In this document: positions 24,455 to 32,015 of the stretch, piece by piece
Layout: each line of letters opens with the position of its first letter
Numbering within the stretch: position 1 is the stretch's first letter
Origin: an uncultured Spirochaetales bacterium
Lineage (GTDB): Bacteria > Spirochaetota > Spirochaetia > Sphaerochaetales > Sphaerochaetaceae
DNA: 32,543 nucleotides
Assembly (NCBI GenBank): GCA_949287505.1
Contig: CASEGX010000041.1
Location: 1-32,543, forward strand
Direction: 5' to 3'
Program-made: the position numbers and the translations under genes
The notes under the pieces: generated by a model
The model's database searches: none
What the model was told of the DNA's origin: nothing
What the model saw: the letters and a program-made list of their open reading frames with translations, nothing else

Positions 24455-24485
24455 AGTCTACCCCCCCCCGGTATTAAACTGTCAA
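24455..24485 (-). promoter_or_regulatory. Promoter with poly-G9 tract in the -35/-10 spacer
   Basis: On the minus strand a perfect TTGACA (24485-24480) is followed by ten bases, then nine G in a row (24469-24461), then TAGACT (24460-24455, 4 of 6). The spacer is therefore 19 bases, two more than optimal; a tract of seven G would give 17. Tract-length change by slippage would alter promoter strength, as known for Neisseria porA. The leader continues to AGGAGG and the ATG at 24421. Confidence 0.65.
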
Positions 24486-24602
24486 GAGAATTCGTCCTTT
24501 TTGTAGAAGAAAAAATGTGGAAATCATAAAATCACGCCATTTTAGTAGAGCGCTTTTTCATTATGTATAAATATGATTGATATAGCCTTGCTTTCCCTTT
24601 AG

Positions 24603-24618
24603 TGATATCCTCTGCCGT
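24603..24618 (+). promoter_or_regulatory. Extended -10 element directly before leuS
   Basis: TGaTATCCT ends at 24611, seven bases before the leuS ATG, so the predicted +1 is at or next to the start codon. No -35 at the right distance and no Shine-Dalgarno sequence are seen. Confidence 0.4.
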
Positions 24619-27132
24619 ATGAGCAGGTATCCATTCAATGAGATAGAGCCAAAATGGCAGAAGTACTGGGAAGAGCACAAGACATTCCGTGCTGTTGAGG
24701 ATCCTTCAATTCCTGAAGAGAAGAGAAGATATATACTGGATATGTTCCCATACCCATCTGGTGCGGGACTTCATGTAGGACATCCAGAAGGCTATACAGC
24801 GACAGATATCTATTCAAGGTATCTGAGAATGAAAGGCTATAACGTTCTTCATCCGATGGGCTTTGATTCCTTTGGCCTTCCTGCAGAGAATTACGCAATC
24901 AAGACAGGTACACATCCCTGGGAGACCACAAAGAAGAATATCGACACATTCCGCCGTCAGATAAAAAGCCTTGGTTTCTCATACGACTGGGACAGAGAAG
25001 TCTCAACCTGTGAACCTGATTACTACCACTGGACACAGTGGATCTTTGAAAAGCTCTATGAAAAGGGGCTTGCATATGAGGCTGTCACACCGATCAACTG
25101 GTGCCCAAGCTGCAAGACAGGACTTGCCAATGAAGAGGTAAAAGAAGGCAGATGCGAGCGCTGCGGAGAGAAGGTTGAAAAGAAGAACATCAGACAGTGG
25201 ATGCTCCGTATAACAGCCTATGCTGACAAGCTTCTCGAAGGACTTGACGAGCTTGACTGGCCAGAATCCGTGAAGGCCATGCAGCGCAACTGGATCGGAA
25301 GATCCGAAGGAGCTGCAGTATTCTTCACTGTAGAGAATACAGGAGACAAGCTCGAGGTATACACAACACGCTGTGATACCCTTTTCGGCGCAACATATAT
25401 GGTAATTGCCCCAGAGCATCCGCTTGTTGCAAAATTGACGACTCCAGAACAGAAAGAAGCTGTGGAGAAGTATCTTGATGAGGTAAAACACAAGTCAGAC
25501 CTTGAGAGAACCGATCTTGCAAAGGAAAAAACAGGTGTATTCTCCGGCTCTTACGCTATCAATCCCGTAAACGGAAAGAAAATACCTATCTGGATTGCGG
25601 ACTATGTACTCATCAGCTATGGCACCGGTGCCATCATGGCTGTACCTGCTCATGATACCAGAGACTGGGAGTTTGCTAAGAAATTCGGACTGCCGATCAT
25701 TGAAGTGCTCAAGGGAAAAGTGGATGTCCAGGAAGAAGCATGGACAGAGGACGGCATCCATGTGAATTCAGAGTGGCTTGATGGTCTCAATAAAGAGGAA
25801 GCCATCAAGAAGATGCTGGAATTCCTTGAAAAGAATGGCTACGGACACAAAGCCATCAACTACAAGCTCCGCGACTGGGTTTTCTCACGTCAGAGATACT
25901 GGGGAGAACCTATTCCTCTCATTCACTGCCCCGAATGCGGTACGGTGCTTGTCCCGGAGGAAGAGCTTCCTCTCACTCTTCCAGAGGTCGATAAATACGA
26001 GCCTACAGGAACAGGAGAATCTCCGCTTGCAAATGTCGAGAGCTGGGTGAACTGCAAGTGCCCGAAATGCGGACATGATGCCAAGAGAGAGACAAATACA
26101 ATGCCTCAGTGGGCAGGATCATGCTGGTATTATCTCAGATACATCGATCCGCACAATGATAAAGCCTTCGTTGATCCGGAGAAAGAGAAATACTGGATGC
26201 CTGTTGATCTCTATGTAGGAGGAGCGGAACATGCGGTTCTCCATCTTCTCTACTCCAGGTTCTGGCACAAGGTTCTCTATGATCTTGGTCTTGTATCCAC
26301 ATCCGAGCCTTTCCATGCTCTGGTGAATCAGGGAATGATCACATCATTTGCATACCAGAGACCAAACAAGAGCCTTGTTCCTACAGATCTTGTAGAGGAG
26401 AGGGATGGAAAATATTTCGACAAGGAAACCGGAGAAGAGCTCACACAGGTAATCGCAAAGATGTCAAAGTCCCTGAAGAATGTCATCAATCCTGATGATT
26501 TCATCAAAAACTATGGCGCAGACAGCGTGAGAATGTATGAGATGTTCATGGGACCTCTGAGAGAATCAAAGCCATGGGCAACAAACGGATTCATAGGTGT
26601 ATACCGCTTCCTTGACAGGATCTGGAGGATCGCAACGGAGAAAAAGATTGAGGATATCCCGCTTTCTCCGGAGCTGGACAAACTCCTCAACAAGACAATC
26701 AAGAAAGTCACAGAGGACACCGAGACTCTTGCATTCAATACAGCAATCAGCCAGATGATGGTATTCGTGAATGAGCTTAACAGACTCGACGTAGTTCCAA
26801 AGACGGCTCTCGAGAGTCTTACACTGCTTCTTTCTCCATATACTCCTCATCTTGCAGAAGAGCTCTGGACAATGCTTGGACATGAACCTTCTGTAGCACT
26901 TGCAAAGTGGCCTGAATATGACGAGGCAAAGACAATCGATGACGAGATTGAGATTGTCGTTCAGGTAAATGGCAAAGTAAGGGCAAAACTTCAGATGCCT
27001 CGAGATGCAGAGAAGGATGCGATGCTTGAGAAAGCAAAGAACGATGAGAAGATACAGAACTGGATCGGAGGAAAGACAATCATCAAAGAGATTGTCGTCC
27101 CTGGAAAACTTGTCAACATCGTAGTCAAATAA
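24619..27132 (+). CDS. leuS: Leucyl-tRNA synthetase
   Basis: Class I aminoacyl-tRNA synthetase charging tRNA-Leu, 837 residues, full length for the bacterial form. HIGH appears as HVGH (residues 52-55) after [14 protein letters not shown] is at about 614-618. A zinc-binding cluster starts with CPSC at Cys162 and Cys165 and closes with CERCG; a second Cys set (CPECG, CKCPKCG) lies in the leucine-specific region before [13 protein letters not shown]. The CP1 editing domain carries [19 protein letters not shown] with the conserved Asp. The C-terminus VNGKVRAKL is typical. No ribosome site lies before the ATG at 24619. The gene stands alone on the plus strand, divergent from the lipoprotein and convergent with the propeller protein. 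Confidence 0.98.
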   Translation: MSRYPFNEIEPKWQKYWEEHKTFRAVEDPSIPEEKRRYILDMFPYPSGAGLHVGHPEGYTATDIYSRYLRMKGYNVLHPMGFDSFGLPAENYAIKTGTHPWETTKKNIDTFRRQIKSLGFSYDWDREVSTCEPDYYHWTQWIFEKLYEKGLAYEAVTPINWCPSCKTGLANEEVKEGRCERCGEKVEKKNIRQWMLRITAYADKLLEGLDELDWPESVKAMQRNWIGRSEGAAVFFTVENTGDKLEVYTTRCDTLFGATYMVIAPEHPLVAKLTTPEQKEAVEKYLDEVKHKSDLERTDLAKEKTGVFSGSYAINPVNGKKIPIWIADYVLISYGTGAIMAVPAHDTRDWEFAKKFGLPIIEVLKGKVDVQEEAWTEDGIHVNSEWLDGLNKEEAIKKMLEFLEKNGYGHKAINYKLRDWVFSRQRYWGEPIPLIHCPECGTVLVPEEELPLTLPEVDKYEPTGTGESPLANVESWVNCKCPKCGHDAKRETNTMPQWAGSCWYYLRYIDPHNDKAFVDPEKEKYWMPVDLYVGGAEHAVLHLLYSRFWHKVLYDLGLVSTSEPFHALVNQGMITSFAYQRPNKSLVPTDLVEERDGKYFDKETGEELTQVIAKMSKSLKNVINPDDFIKNYGADSVRMYEMFMGPLRESKPWATNGFIGVYRFLDRIWRIATEKKIEDIPLSPELDKLLNKTIKKVTEDTETLAFNTAISQMMVFVNELNRLDVVPKTALESLTLLLSPYTPHLAEELWTMLGHEPSVALAKWPEYDEAKTIDDEIEIVVQVNGKVRAKLQMPRDAEKDAMLEKAKNDEKIQNWIGGKTIIKEIVVPGKLVNIVVK

Positions 27133-27166
27133 GTTTTTCCAGACATCTTGAAGTAAACATAATTGC

Positions 27167-27192
27167 AAAGCAGGGCGGCAAGGCCCTGCTTT
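27167..27192. terminator. Bidirectional terminator between leuS and the propeller gene
   Basis: A perfect 10-bp inverted repeat AAAGCAGGGC / GCCCTGCTTT with a 6-base loop lies between the convergent genes, 34 bases after the leuS stop and 15 after the other stop. The A and T ends of the stem give a short T-run in both directions. Confidence 0.8.
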
Positions 27193-27207
27193 GTGCATAA
27201 ACGGGAA

Positions 27208-28857
27208 TCACCCCAGCTGATAAACAGCAACTGTTCCAGAAACCTCAAAAGCGACGATAAGAAGATCCTTGCCTGTAGGACTGGCTTCTGCTGATACAAA
27301 CTTAAGTCCTTCCGGGGCAACGTCTCCGCCAGTGACCCACTTATCAAGTTCACCATCCTCATACTCCTCGGAACCAGGGATGATGGTCTCAAAATCGCGG
27401 GTATTGATATAATTCACGAAGAAGCTTTCCTTCGGGACGGTAACATCATAAATCATGATTCCACCGGTTCTCTCGAGAGCAAGGAATGCATAGATTCTTC
27501 CATCTATCTCTCCCACCGTTACAGCTTCCGCTTCCGGTCCTTTCTTTCCAGAGCGATCATCCATGACAGCATTGTCATTTGAGGCATTGAAATAAGAAGG
27601 AAGATAATGATATGTGAGTCTCTCAGCATCATCTGCACTTGTGAAGACCTCATCAAGCCCATTCTCACCTGCCTCATAAATAGTCATGGATCTTCCTCCG
27701 AAGATGTAATCAGCATCAGGCTCAAGGCCAAGGTAATCATCGGCTGCAAAATACACGACCTTTCCATCGAAACCTGTATTCTCTGCAGTCATCCTTCCAG
27801 AAGGAGAAGTATCTCCGTCTCCGAAATCCCTTTCATCCTCATTGAGGTAATCTCCCCACTCTCTGGCATCTCCTTCATTTGCTGTCACAATGTAAGTCTT
27901 GCCTTCCACAGCAAATGCCGCAATTCCATCCGGCATTCTTATGCCATAAAGTTTCTCATATGTCCTCGGAGCGTATACCTCATCTTTCTTATCTAAATCC
28001 ACAGGTACCGATGAATAATCCTCAAAACCGGCACCATAAATACCAGTGAAAACCATTGTATCGAGATCAAGGACTGCAATGGCATTGGCTTCCTGCAGCG
28101 TCACATATGCCTTGTTCCCTGCGATGGCAATGTACTCAGGCTCGAAATCCTCTGCAATCTCAGTTCCTTTTTTCATGACAACACCATCCTCAGCCATACG
28201 CTTTACCGAGAGAGGGTTATCAAAGGAATCAAACCCGATATTCGCACAAATCCCATCCTCAAGGGAAACAACTGTCACAGAACCTTCCGGATCATCCTCC
28301 CCATATCCTTCTCTTGGTTCTCCCTCATTTGCTGACAGAACATATTTCCCTTCTGGAGAGAATGTGACCATATCAGGCTGGACACCTGCAGGGAAAGAAC
28401 GCAGGAATGAAGCAGAACCATCGCTGTTGCAGGAAAATAGAGCAATAAGGCCTTCTTCATCATACTCAGCATCCTGAAGAGCAACTGCGAGCATTGAGCA
28501 ATCAGGTGAGACGGAAATACTCGTCATATCCCCATAGACAAAATCATCTGTCTCTACAAGGGACTTCACATCTATCTCAAATCCTTGCAGCTCTGCAGAT
28601 TCTGCATCTTTCAGCTTTATGGCAGCAAGCTTGCCACTCTGTCCATTCACAGCATAGGAAAATCCATTGTCCCTGTTGTAGTCGACTATCTCCATGACTC
28701 CACCATCAAAATTCACAGCTCCGCTCGTGTAGCGGGCAATCATGGAGATATCCAGTCCTTTTCCATTTTCAAATCCATCAGCAGAAACAGCTGCAGAAAG
28801 CGAGAAGGTCGTCGCCATGCAAAGCCCAACAGCAATTCCTCTTAGCATCTTTTTCAT
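27208..28857 (-). CDS. Secreted beta-propeller protein (choice-of-anchor I-like)
   Basis: An exported protein of 549 residues with a signal peptide (MKKMLRGIAVGLCMATTFSL, cut near SADG). The body has repeated propeller-blade strands: TSISVSPDCSMLAVALQ, DMVTFSPEGKYVLSANEGEP, YIAIAGNKAYVTLQEANAIAVLDLD, IAAFAVEGKTYIVTANEGDAREW and RIYAFLALERTGGIMIYDV. This is the motif set of the choice-of-anchor I family, often fused to phosphatase or esterase domains; here only the propeller is present and no catalytic domain or C-terminal anchor is seen. Acidic loops such as DFGDGDTSPSG suggest Ca2+ binding. AGGAG precedes the ATG; this site and an upstream CTCC can pair across a GAAA loop, which could mask it. 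Function unknown. Confidence 0.82.
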   Translation of the reverse strand: MKKMLRGIAVGLCMATTFSLSAAVSADGFENGKGLDISMIARYTSGAVNFDGGVMEIVDYNRDNGFSYAVNGQSGKLAAIKLKDAESAELQGFEIDVKSLVETDDFVYGDMTSISVSPDCSMLAVALQDAEYDEEGLIALFSCNSDGSASFLRSFPAGVQPDMVTFSPEGKYVLSANEGEPREGYGEDDPEGSVTVVSLEDGICANIGFDSFDNPLSVKRMAEDGVVMKKGTEIAEDFEPEYIAIAGNKAYVTLQEANAIAVLDLDTMVFTGIYGAGFEDYSSVPVDLDKKDEVYAPRTYEKLYGIRMPDGIAAFAVEGKTYIVTANEGDAREWGDYLNEDERDFGDGDTSPSGRMTAENTGFDGKVVYFAADDYLGLEPDADYIFGGRSMTIYEAGENGLDEVFTSADDAERLTYHYLPSYFNASNDNAVMDDRSGKKGPEAEAVTVGEIDGRIYAFLALERTGGIMIYDVTVPKESFFVNYINTRDFETIIPGSEEYEDGELDKWVTGGDVAPEGLKFVSAEASPTGKDLLIVAFEVSGTVAVYQLG

Positions 28858-28887
28858 AATGACTCCTTTCGGAGGATTTTAATGCTG

Positions 28888-28912
28888 CCATGTGAAAACC
28901 CCATTCACATGG
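28888..28912. repeat. Perfect 9-bp inverted repeat between divergent genes
   Basis: CCATGTGAA and TTCACATGG are separated by seven bases, between the propeller gene and the toxin-antitoxin pair. It has no T-tail in either direction, so an operator or an mRNA leader hairpin of the propeller gene is more likely than a terminator. Confidence 0.5.
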
Positions 28913-28933
28913 TGTTAAAAAGCAAAAAAGAAT

Positions 28934-28962
28934 TTGCGCTTCAGAATATTGTGTAATACTAT
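28934..28962 (+). promoter_or_regulatory. Candidate toxin-antitoxin promoter
   Basis: TTGCGC (28934-28939) and TACTAT (28957-28962) are 17 bases apart; matches to consensus are only 3 and 4 of 6. Transcription would begin near 28969, directly before the GGAGG of the antitoxin. Weak promoters are usual for autoregulated modules, but this call is tentative. Confidence 0.3.
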
Positions 28963-28979
28963 GCATTTCAGGAGGATAT

Positions 28980-29186
28980 ATGATCATCTCTCTACGTCTT
29001 CCTGATGAAGATGCCGCACTCTTCAGGAAATATGCAGAACTGAACAGCATGAACATGTCGGAAATGATAAGGCAGACGGTTCTCTCAAGAATCGAGTCGG
29101 ATTTCGATCTTGAAGTGTACAGAAAAGCCCTGGATGAATACAGAAACAATCCGGAAGTGACGGAGATAACAGACAATGAGGACTGA
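28980..29186 (+). CDS. RelB/DUF6290-type antitoxin
   Basis: A 68-residue protein, the probable antitoxin of the pair. The N-terminus ISLRLPDEDAALFRKYAEL followed by NMSEMIRQTVLSRIE is a ribbon-helix-helix DNA-binding fold; the acidic C-terminal part (ESDFDLEVYRKALDEYRNN) is the usual toxin-neutralising segment. GGAGG lies four to five bases before the ATG. The last 11 bases overlap the toxin gene, the classical arrangement for tight coupling. It probably represses its own promoter together with the toxin. Identification rests on fold pattern and partner, since antitoxins are poorly conserved. Confidence 0.85.
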   Translation: MIISLRLPDEDAALFRKYAELNSMNMSEMIRQTVLSRIESDFDLEVYRKALDEYRNNPEVTEITDNED

Positions 29187-29469
29187 ACTTTCCTTGCGGG
29201 CGGAGAAAGAGCTGAAGGAAATGGATGCAATCACATCCTCCCTCATAAAAGGCTGGATAATCCGTCACCTGCTGCCATTGGAAAACCCTAAAGCGATAGG
29301 AAATTCACTTGGAGGAAACAAGCGATGGCAGTACAGGATCGGAGATTACAGACTGCTATCACGAGTGAGTGACAAGAAGATTGTCATACTGGCAATCACA
29401 CACGGCCATGAATTGCCATCGCAAGCTTCGTGGATGATTCCGAAATCTCCGACGGACATCTCTCTCTGA
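29176..29469 (+). CDS. RelE/ParE-superfamily toxin
   Basis: A 97-residue protein of the type II toxin superfamily. The core KRWQYRIGDYRLLSRVSD followed by KIVILAITHGHE is the RelE pattern W-x-Y-R-x-G-D-Y-R and a C-terminal strand with His. The N-terminus ELSLRAEKELKEMD is the typical first helix. RelE members cleave mRNA on the ribosome; the basic residues expected for this (Arg in YRIGDYR, His near the end) are present, but ParE-like gyrase inhibition cannot be ruled out. Residues after about 84 form a short extra tail. It overlaps the antitoxin by 11 bases and ends three bases before the convergent serine dehydratase stop. Confidence 0.87.
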   Translation: MRTELSLRAEKELKEMDAITSSLIKGWIIRHLLPLENPKAIGNSLGGNKRWQYRIGDYRLLSRVSDKKIVILAITHGHELPSQASWMIPKSPTDISL

Positions 29470-29472
29470 TCA

Positions 29473-30678
29473 TCAGATCTCGTGGATACGGGCAAGGCCT
29501 CCCATTGATGTCTCCCTATAAAGAGACGGAAGTGCATGCCCTGTCTCCATCATGACCTCAACAACATCATCGAATGATATCTTATGCCTTCCATCTCCCA
29601 TGATTGCATAAGTCGCATGATCAATTGCACGCATGCAGGCCATTGCATTGCGCTCAATGCAGGGAATCTGCACAAGTCCCATAAGAGGATCACATGTCAG
29701 GCCAAGGTGATGCTCAAGGCCCATCTCTGCAGCGTACTCTATCTGCCGTATAGTCCCTCCAGTAAGCTGGGCAGCTGCAGCTCCTGCCATTGCGCAGGCA
29801 ACTCCCACCTCTCCCTGGCATCCCACCTCCGCTCCGGAAATCGAGCCGTTAGTCTTGACGATGTTTCCTACAAGCCCTGCTGTCAGCAGTGCTCTGAGCA
29901 CCCTGATCTCAGGTAAGTCATACTCCCTCATGAGATGGAAGAGAACACCGGGAAGCACACCACAGCTTCCACAGGTCGGGGCTGTGACTATCTTACCTCC
30001 GCCTGCATTCTCCTCCGAAACTGCCAGGGAAAAGGCAAATGCATGTGCCGCGTTTCCAAGCGATCCGGTGAAATCCTTTGATTTGGCATAGGACTGGCAG
30101 GCTTTACGCTGAAGATGCAATCCTCCAGGAAGCACTCCCTCCGCATCCAGGCCTCTCTTTATTGCATCCTTCATGACAGCCCAGATTTCCGCCATGTAAT
30201 CAAGAATCTCTTCGCCTTCAAATTCGATTGCCGTTTCCCAGATCTGGTATCCGTTCTCATCACAGAACTTCAGAAGACGGGACATCGTTCCAACCTTCTC
30301 GTTAGGATAAGGCTCCGGGACAGAGTTTTTGTCCTCTCCTTCCCTGATCACCTTTCCCCCGCCTACTGAGTAATATGTTTCCGTAGCATTTCCCGGCAAG
30401 AGCTCTGTGAGCGTGAGAGCATTCGGGTGAAACGGTTTCTCCTGATCCGGAAACCAGTATATCTCAGCCTCTATGCCCTTCTCTGCAAGAGCTTCCCTGA
30501 TCGCCTGATCTGTCAGATGCCCTTTTCCTGTAGCAGCAAGAGAACCAAAAAGCTCTGCTTTCACCTTTCTTGCCTCAGGATGACGGGAAATAAACAGCTC
30601 CGTTGCTGTCCGAGGACCCATTGTATGTGATGATGACGGTCCATATCCGATACGGTACAACTCTCTCAGGGATTCCAT
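29473..30678 (-). CDS. sdaA: L-serine dehydratase (single-chain, iron-sulfur type)
   Basis: Deaminates L-serine to pyruvate and ammonia in the cytoplasm using an oxygen-sensitive 4Fe-4S cluster. The beta-domain start GYGPSSSHTMGPRTA and the alpha-domain motifs TAPTCGSCGVLPG, GAEVGCQGEVG and GLTCDPLMG supply the cluster Cys residues; VGNIVKTNGSISGAE is also typical. The 401 residues hold both domains in one chain. No ribosome site precedes the ATG at 30678; instead TGaTAGACT ends seven bases upstream, suggesting a leaderless mRNA in addition to read-through from the lipoprotein gene, which ends 23 bases before. Pyruvate plus ammonia formation fits a fermentative amino-acid-using cell, in line with GDH and the amino-acid importer nearby. 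Confidence 0.96.
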   Translation of the reverse strand: MESLRELYRIGYGPSSSHTMGPRTATELFISRHPEARKVKAELFGSLAATGKGHLTDQAIREALAEKGIEAEIYWFPDQEKPFHPNALTLTELLPGNATETYYSVGGGKVIREGEDKNSVPEPYPNEKVGTMSRLLKFCDENGYQIWETAIEFEGEEILDYMAEIWAVMKDAIKRGLDAEGVLPGGLHLQRKACQSYAKSKDFTGSLGNAAHAFAFSLAVSEENAGGGKIVTAPTCGSCGVLPGVLFHLMREYDLPEIRVLRALLTAGLVGNIVKTNGSISGAEVGCQGEVGVACAMAGAAAAQLTGGTIRQIEYAAEMGLEHHLGLTCDPLMGLVQIPCIERNAMACMRAIDHATYAIMGDGRHKISFDDVVEVMMETGHALPSLYRETSMGGLARIHEI

Positions 30679-30694
30679 GAGACAGAGTCTATCA
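30679..30694 (-). promoter_or_regulatory. Extended -10 element directly before sdaA
   Basis: On the minus strand TGaTAGACT (30694-30686) is followed by seven bases and the ATG. It lies in the short gap after the lipoprotein gene and would place +1 at the start codon. No -35 of quality is visible. Confidence 0.4.
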
Positions 30695-30701
30695 AATATT
30701 T

Positions 30702-31415
30702 CTACCAGAGAGGAAGAGAGGAAATCATCATTGCAGCATCTTCCTTTACATCCACAATGATTGTCAGAAGCATGTTCATTTCCGGCAGCGTATATCTGTA
30801 CACTCCGGGGTAAAGCATGAAATTCACGATATCTCCTGTGAAATCTACCGAGAATGATGGGATATCATAACGTTCGGAAATCCACTTCCCGCGTGGAATG
30901 GAATCAAAACGAACGGCTTTCTTCTCATTCAGCGTGATGCCATACCCAAGTGTTCCATTGAAAACATCAACAAGAAATGATGTCTCATCCACAGCCTGGA
31001 GATCATCGACAGCAGCAAGGACCTTTCTCATCGAGAGTCTCGCCACCGGCTCAGGTCTGTATTCTGCAGCGCGGAGAAGCATTTCAGCAAAGGCTCCGTA
31101 TTCAGGAAGAATCATCACAGTGCTGTCATCACCCGGCTCAAAGAAACCTCCGATAGCTCCAAGCTCCCCAAGCGGACGGAACGAGAAGACACAAAGAGAT
31201 CCGGACCTGACTCTCACAGTGATCTCCCTCTGTCCCTTGGGGACATGACGGTCAATAATCTCTTTTCCATCAAAATACGAGAGCGTGAACCATAATGGCT
31301 CTGCAAATTCAACTTCAAACGGATGCTCTTCCGGAATGATAAGACGTATATCTATCCAATGATCAAATGAGCATGAAGGGAAGAGAAAAAGCATAAGAAA
31401 AAGAACTGTCCTCAT
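30702..31415 (-). CDS. Hypothetical lipoprotein, 237 aa
   Basis: Not a family I recognise. The N-terminus MRTVLFLMLFLFPSC is a very short signal peptide with a relaxed lipobox ending at Cys15, acceptable for spirochaetes. The mature part looks all-beta in its first half (FEVEFAEPLWFTLSYFDG, REITVRVRSG) with a mixed second half (SFSVDFTGDIVNFMLYPGVY, LTIIVDVKED). There are no catalytic motifs or repeats. It starts 24 bases after the DUF4416 gene and ends 23 bases before sdaA, so all three are probably co-transcribed. The ribosome site is poor: a purine run (AAAGGGGAAAAG) lies about 14 bases upstream of the ATG, further than usual. Confidence 0.7.
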   Translation of the reverse strand: MRTVLFLMLFLFPSCSFDHWIDIRLIIPEEHPFEVEFAEPLWFTLSYFDGKEIIDRHVPKGQREITVRVRSGSLCVFSFRPLGELGAIGGFFEPGDDSTVMILPEYGAFAEMLLRAAEYRPEPVARLSMRKVLAAVDDLQAVDETSFLVDVFNGTLGYGITLNEKKAVRFDSIPRGKWISERYDIPSFSVDFTGDIVNFMLYPGVYRYTLPEMNMLLTIIVDVKEDAAMMISSLPLW

Positions 31416-31439
31416 ATAATGATATTCGCTTTTCCCCTT

Positions 31440-31964
31440 TCATTTGGTCAGCTTTCTGCGTAAAAGATATTGCCTTCTGAAAGAAAGAAGTGTTTCCTGG
31501 ACCTTCTCAGAGCGGTAATCGGCATATGTCCATGGAAATGATTCAAATCCATGGCTATGGTAAATCAGAGTCACTTCAGCATATAACGACTTCCCGATTG
31601 CTATTCTGTGTGCCCTGTTCTTTGTCGTTGCGAGTATTATGTTCCCTTCTGTCAGAAGACCCGGATCCAGATTGATTCTCCTCTTCCCGTTCTCAGCATA
31701 TTCCATCTCAAGCTCATCCGTAATCGTCTTTATTTCAGCAAGCCTGTCTGGAGAGATAAGGGTAGTGAATGAGAGGAAGAACCTCTCAATTTCCTCTCCC
31801 ATCTCAGGAACATAATAATCTGTGAAACTGAATGGGAAAGGTTCTGTTACGGTATCAACAGGGCCAAACAACTTCTCAAGTCTTTCCCTCAGCGAGGAAG
31901 GAAATCCCTTGACGGAGAGCACTCCCATGAAAAGCATCACTTTGTCGTAAGGTTTCGTGTTCAT
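31440..31964 (-). CDS. DUF4416 family protein
   Basis: A 174-residue cytoplasmic protein of the uncharacterised DUF4416 family. Typical parts are KVMLFMGVLS near the start, PFSFTDYYVPEMGEEIERFF, LAEIKTITDELE, the core RRINLDPGLLTEGNIILAT with HRIAIGKSLYAEVTL, and the end FPWTYADYRS. The family occurs in spirochaetes, deltaproteobacteria and related deep lineages and has no known activity. GGAGG lies six to seven bases before the ATG. The gene follows pheA after 51 bases that contain a hairpin, and precedes the lipoprotein, so it is probably part of the same transcript. Confidence 0.88.
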   Translation of the reverse strand: MNTKPYDKVMLFMGVLSVKGFPSSLRERLEKLFGPVDTVTEPFPFSFTDYYVPEMGEEIERFFLSFTTLISPDRLAEIKTITDELEMEYAENGKRRINLDPGLLTEGNIILATTKNRAHRIAIGKSLYAEVTLIYHSHGFESFPWTYADYRSEKVQETLLSFRRQYLLRRKLTK

Positions 31965-31982
31965 TACTGCCCTCCATAATCC

Positions 31983-32004
31983 CAGGCTGCATAATCACAG
32001 CCTG
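31983..32004. repeat. Hairpin between pheA and the DUF4416 gene
   Basis: CAGGCTG (31983-31989) and CAGCCTG (31998-32004) form a perfect 7-bp stem with an 8-base loop, 11 bases after the pheA stop on the minus strand. No T-run follows, so termination would be weak; it may set relative expression of the genes. Confidence 0.5.
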
Positions 32005-32015
32005 AGAACGGGTCA

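Noticed and set aside
26566..27198. 210-codon minus-strand open frame
   Set aside because: Antisense to the C-terminal part of leuS; Cys/Leu-rich shadow translation.
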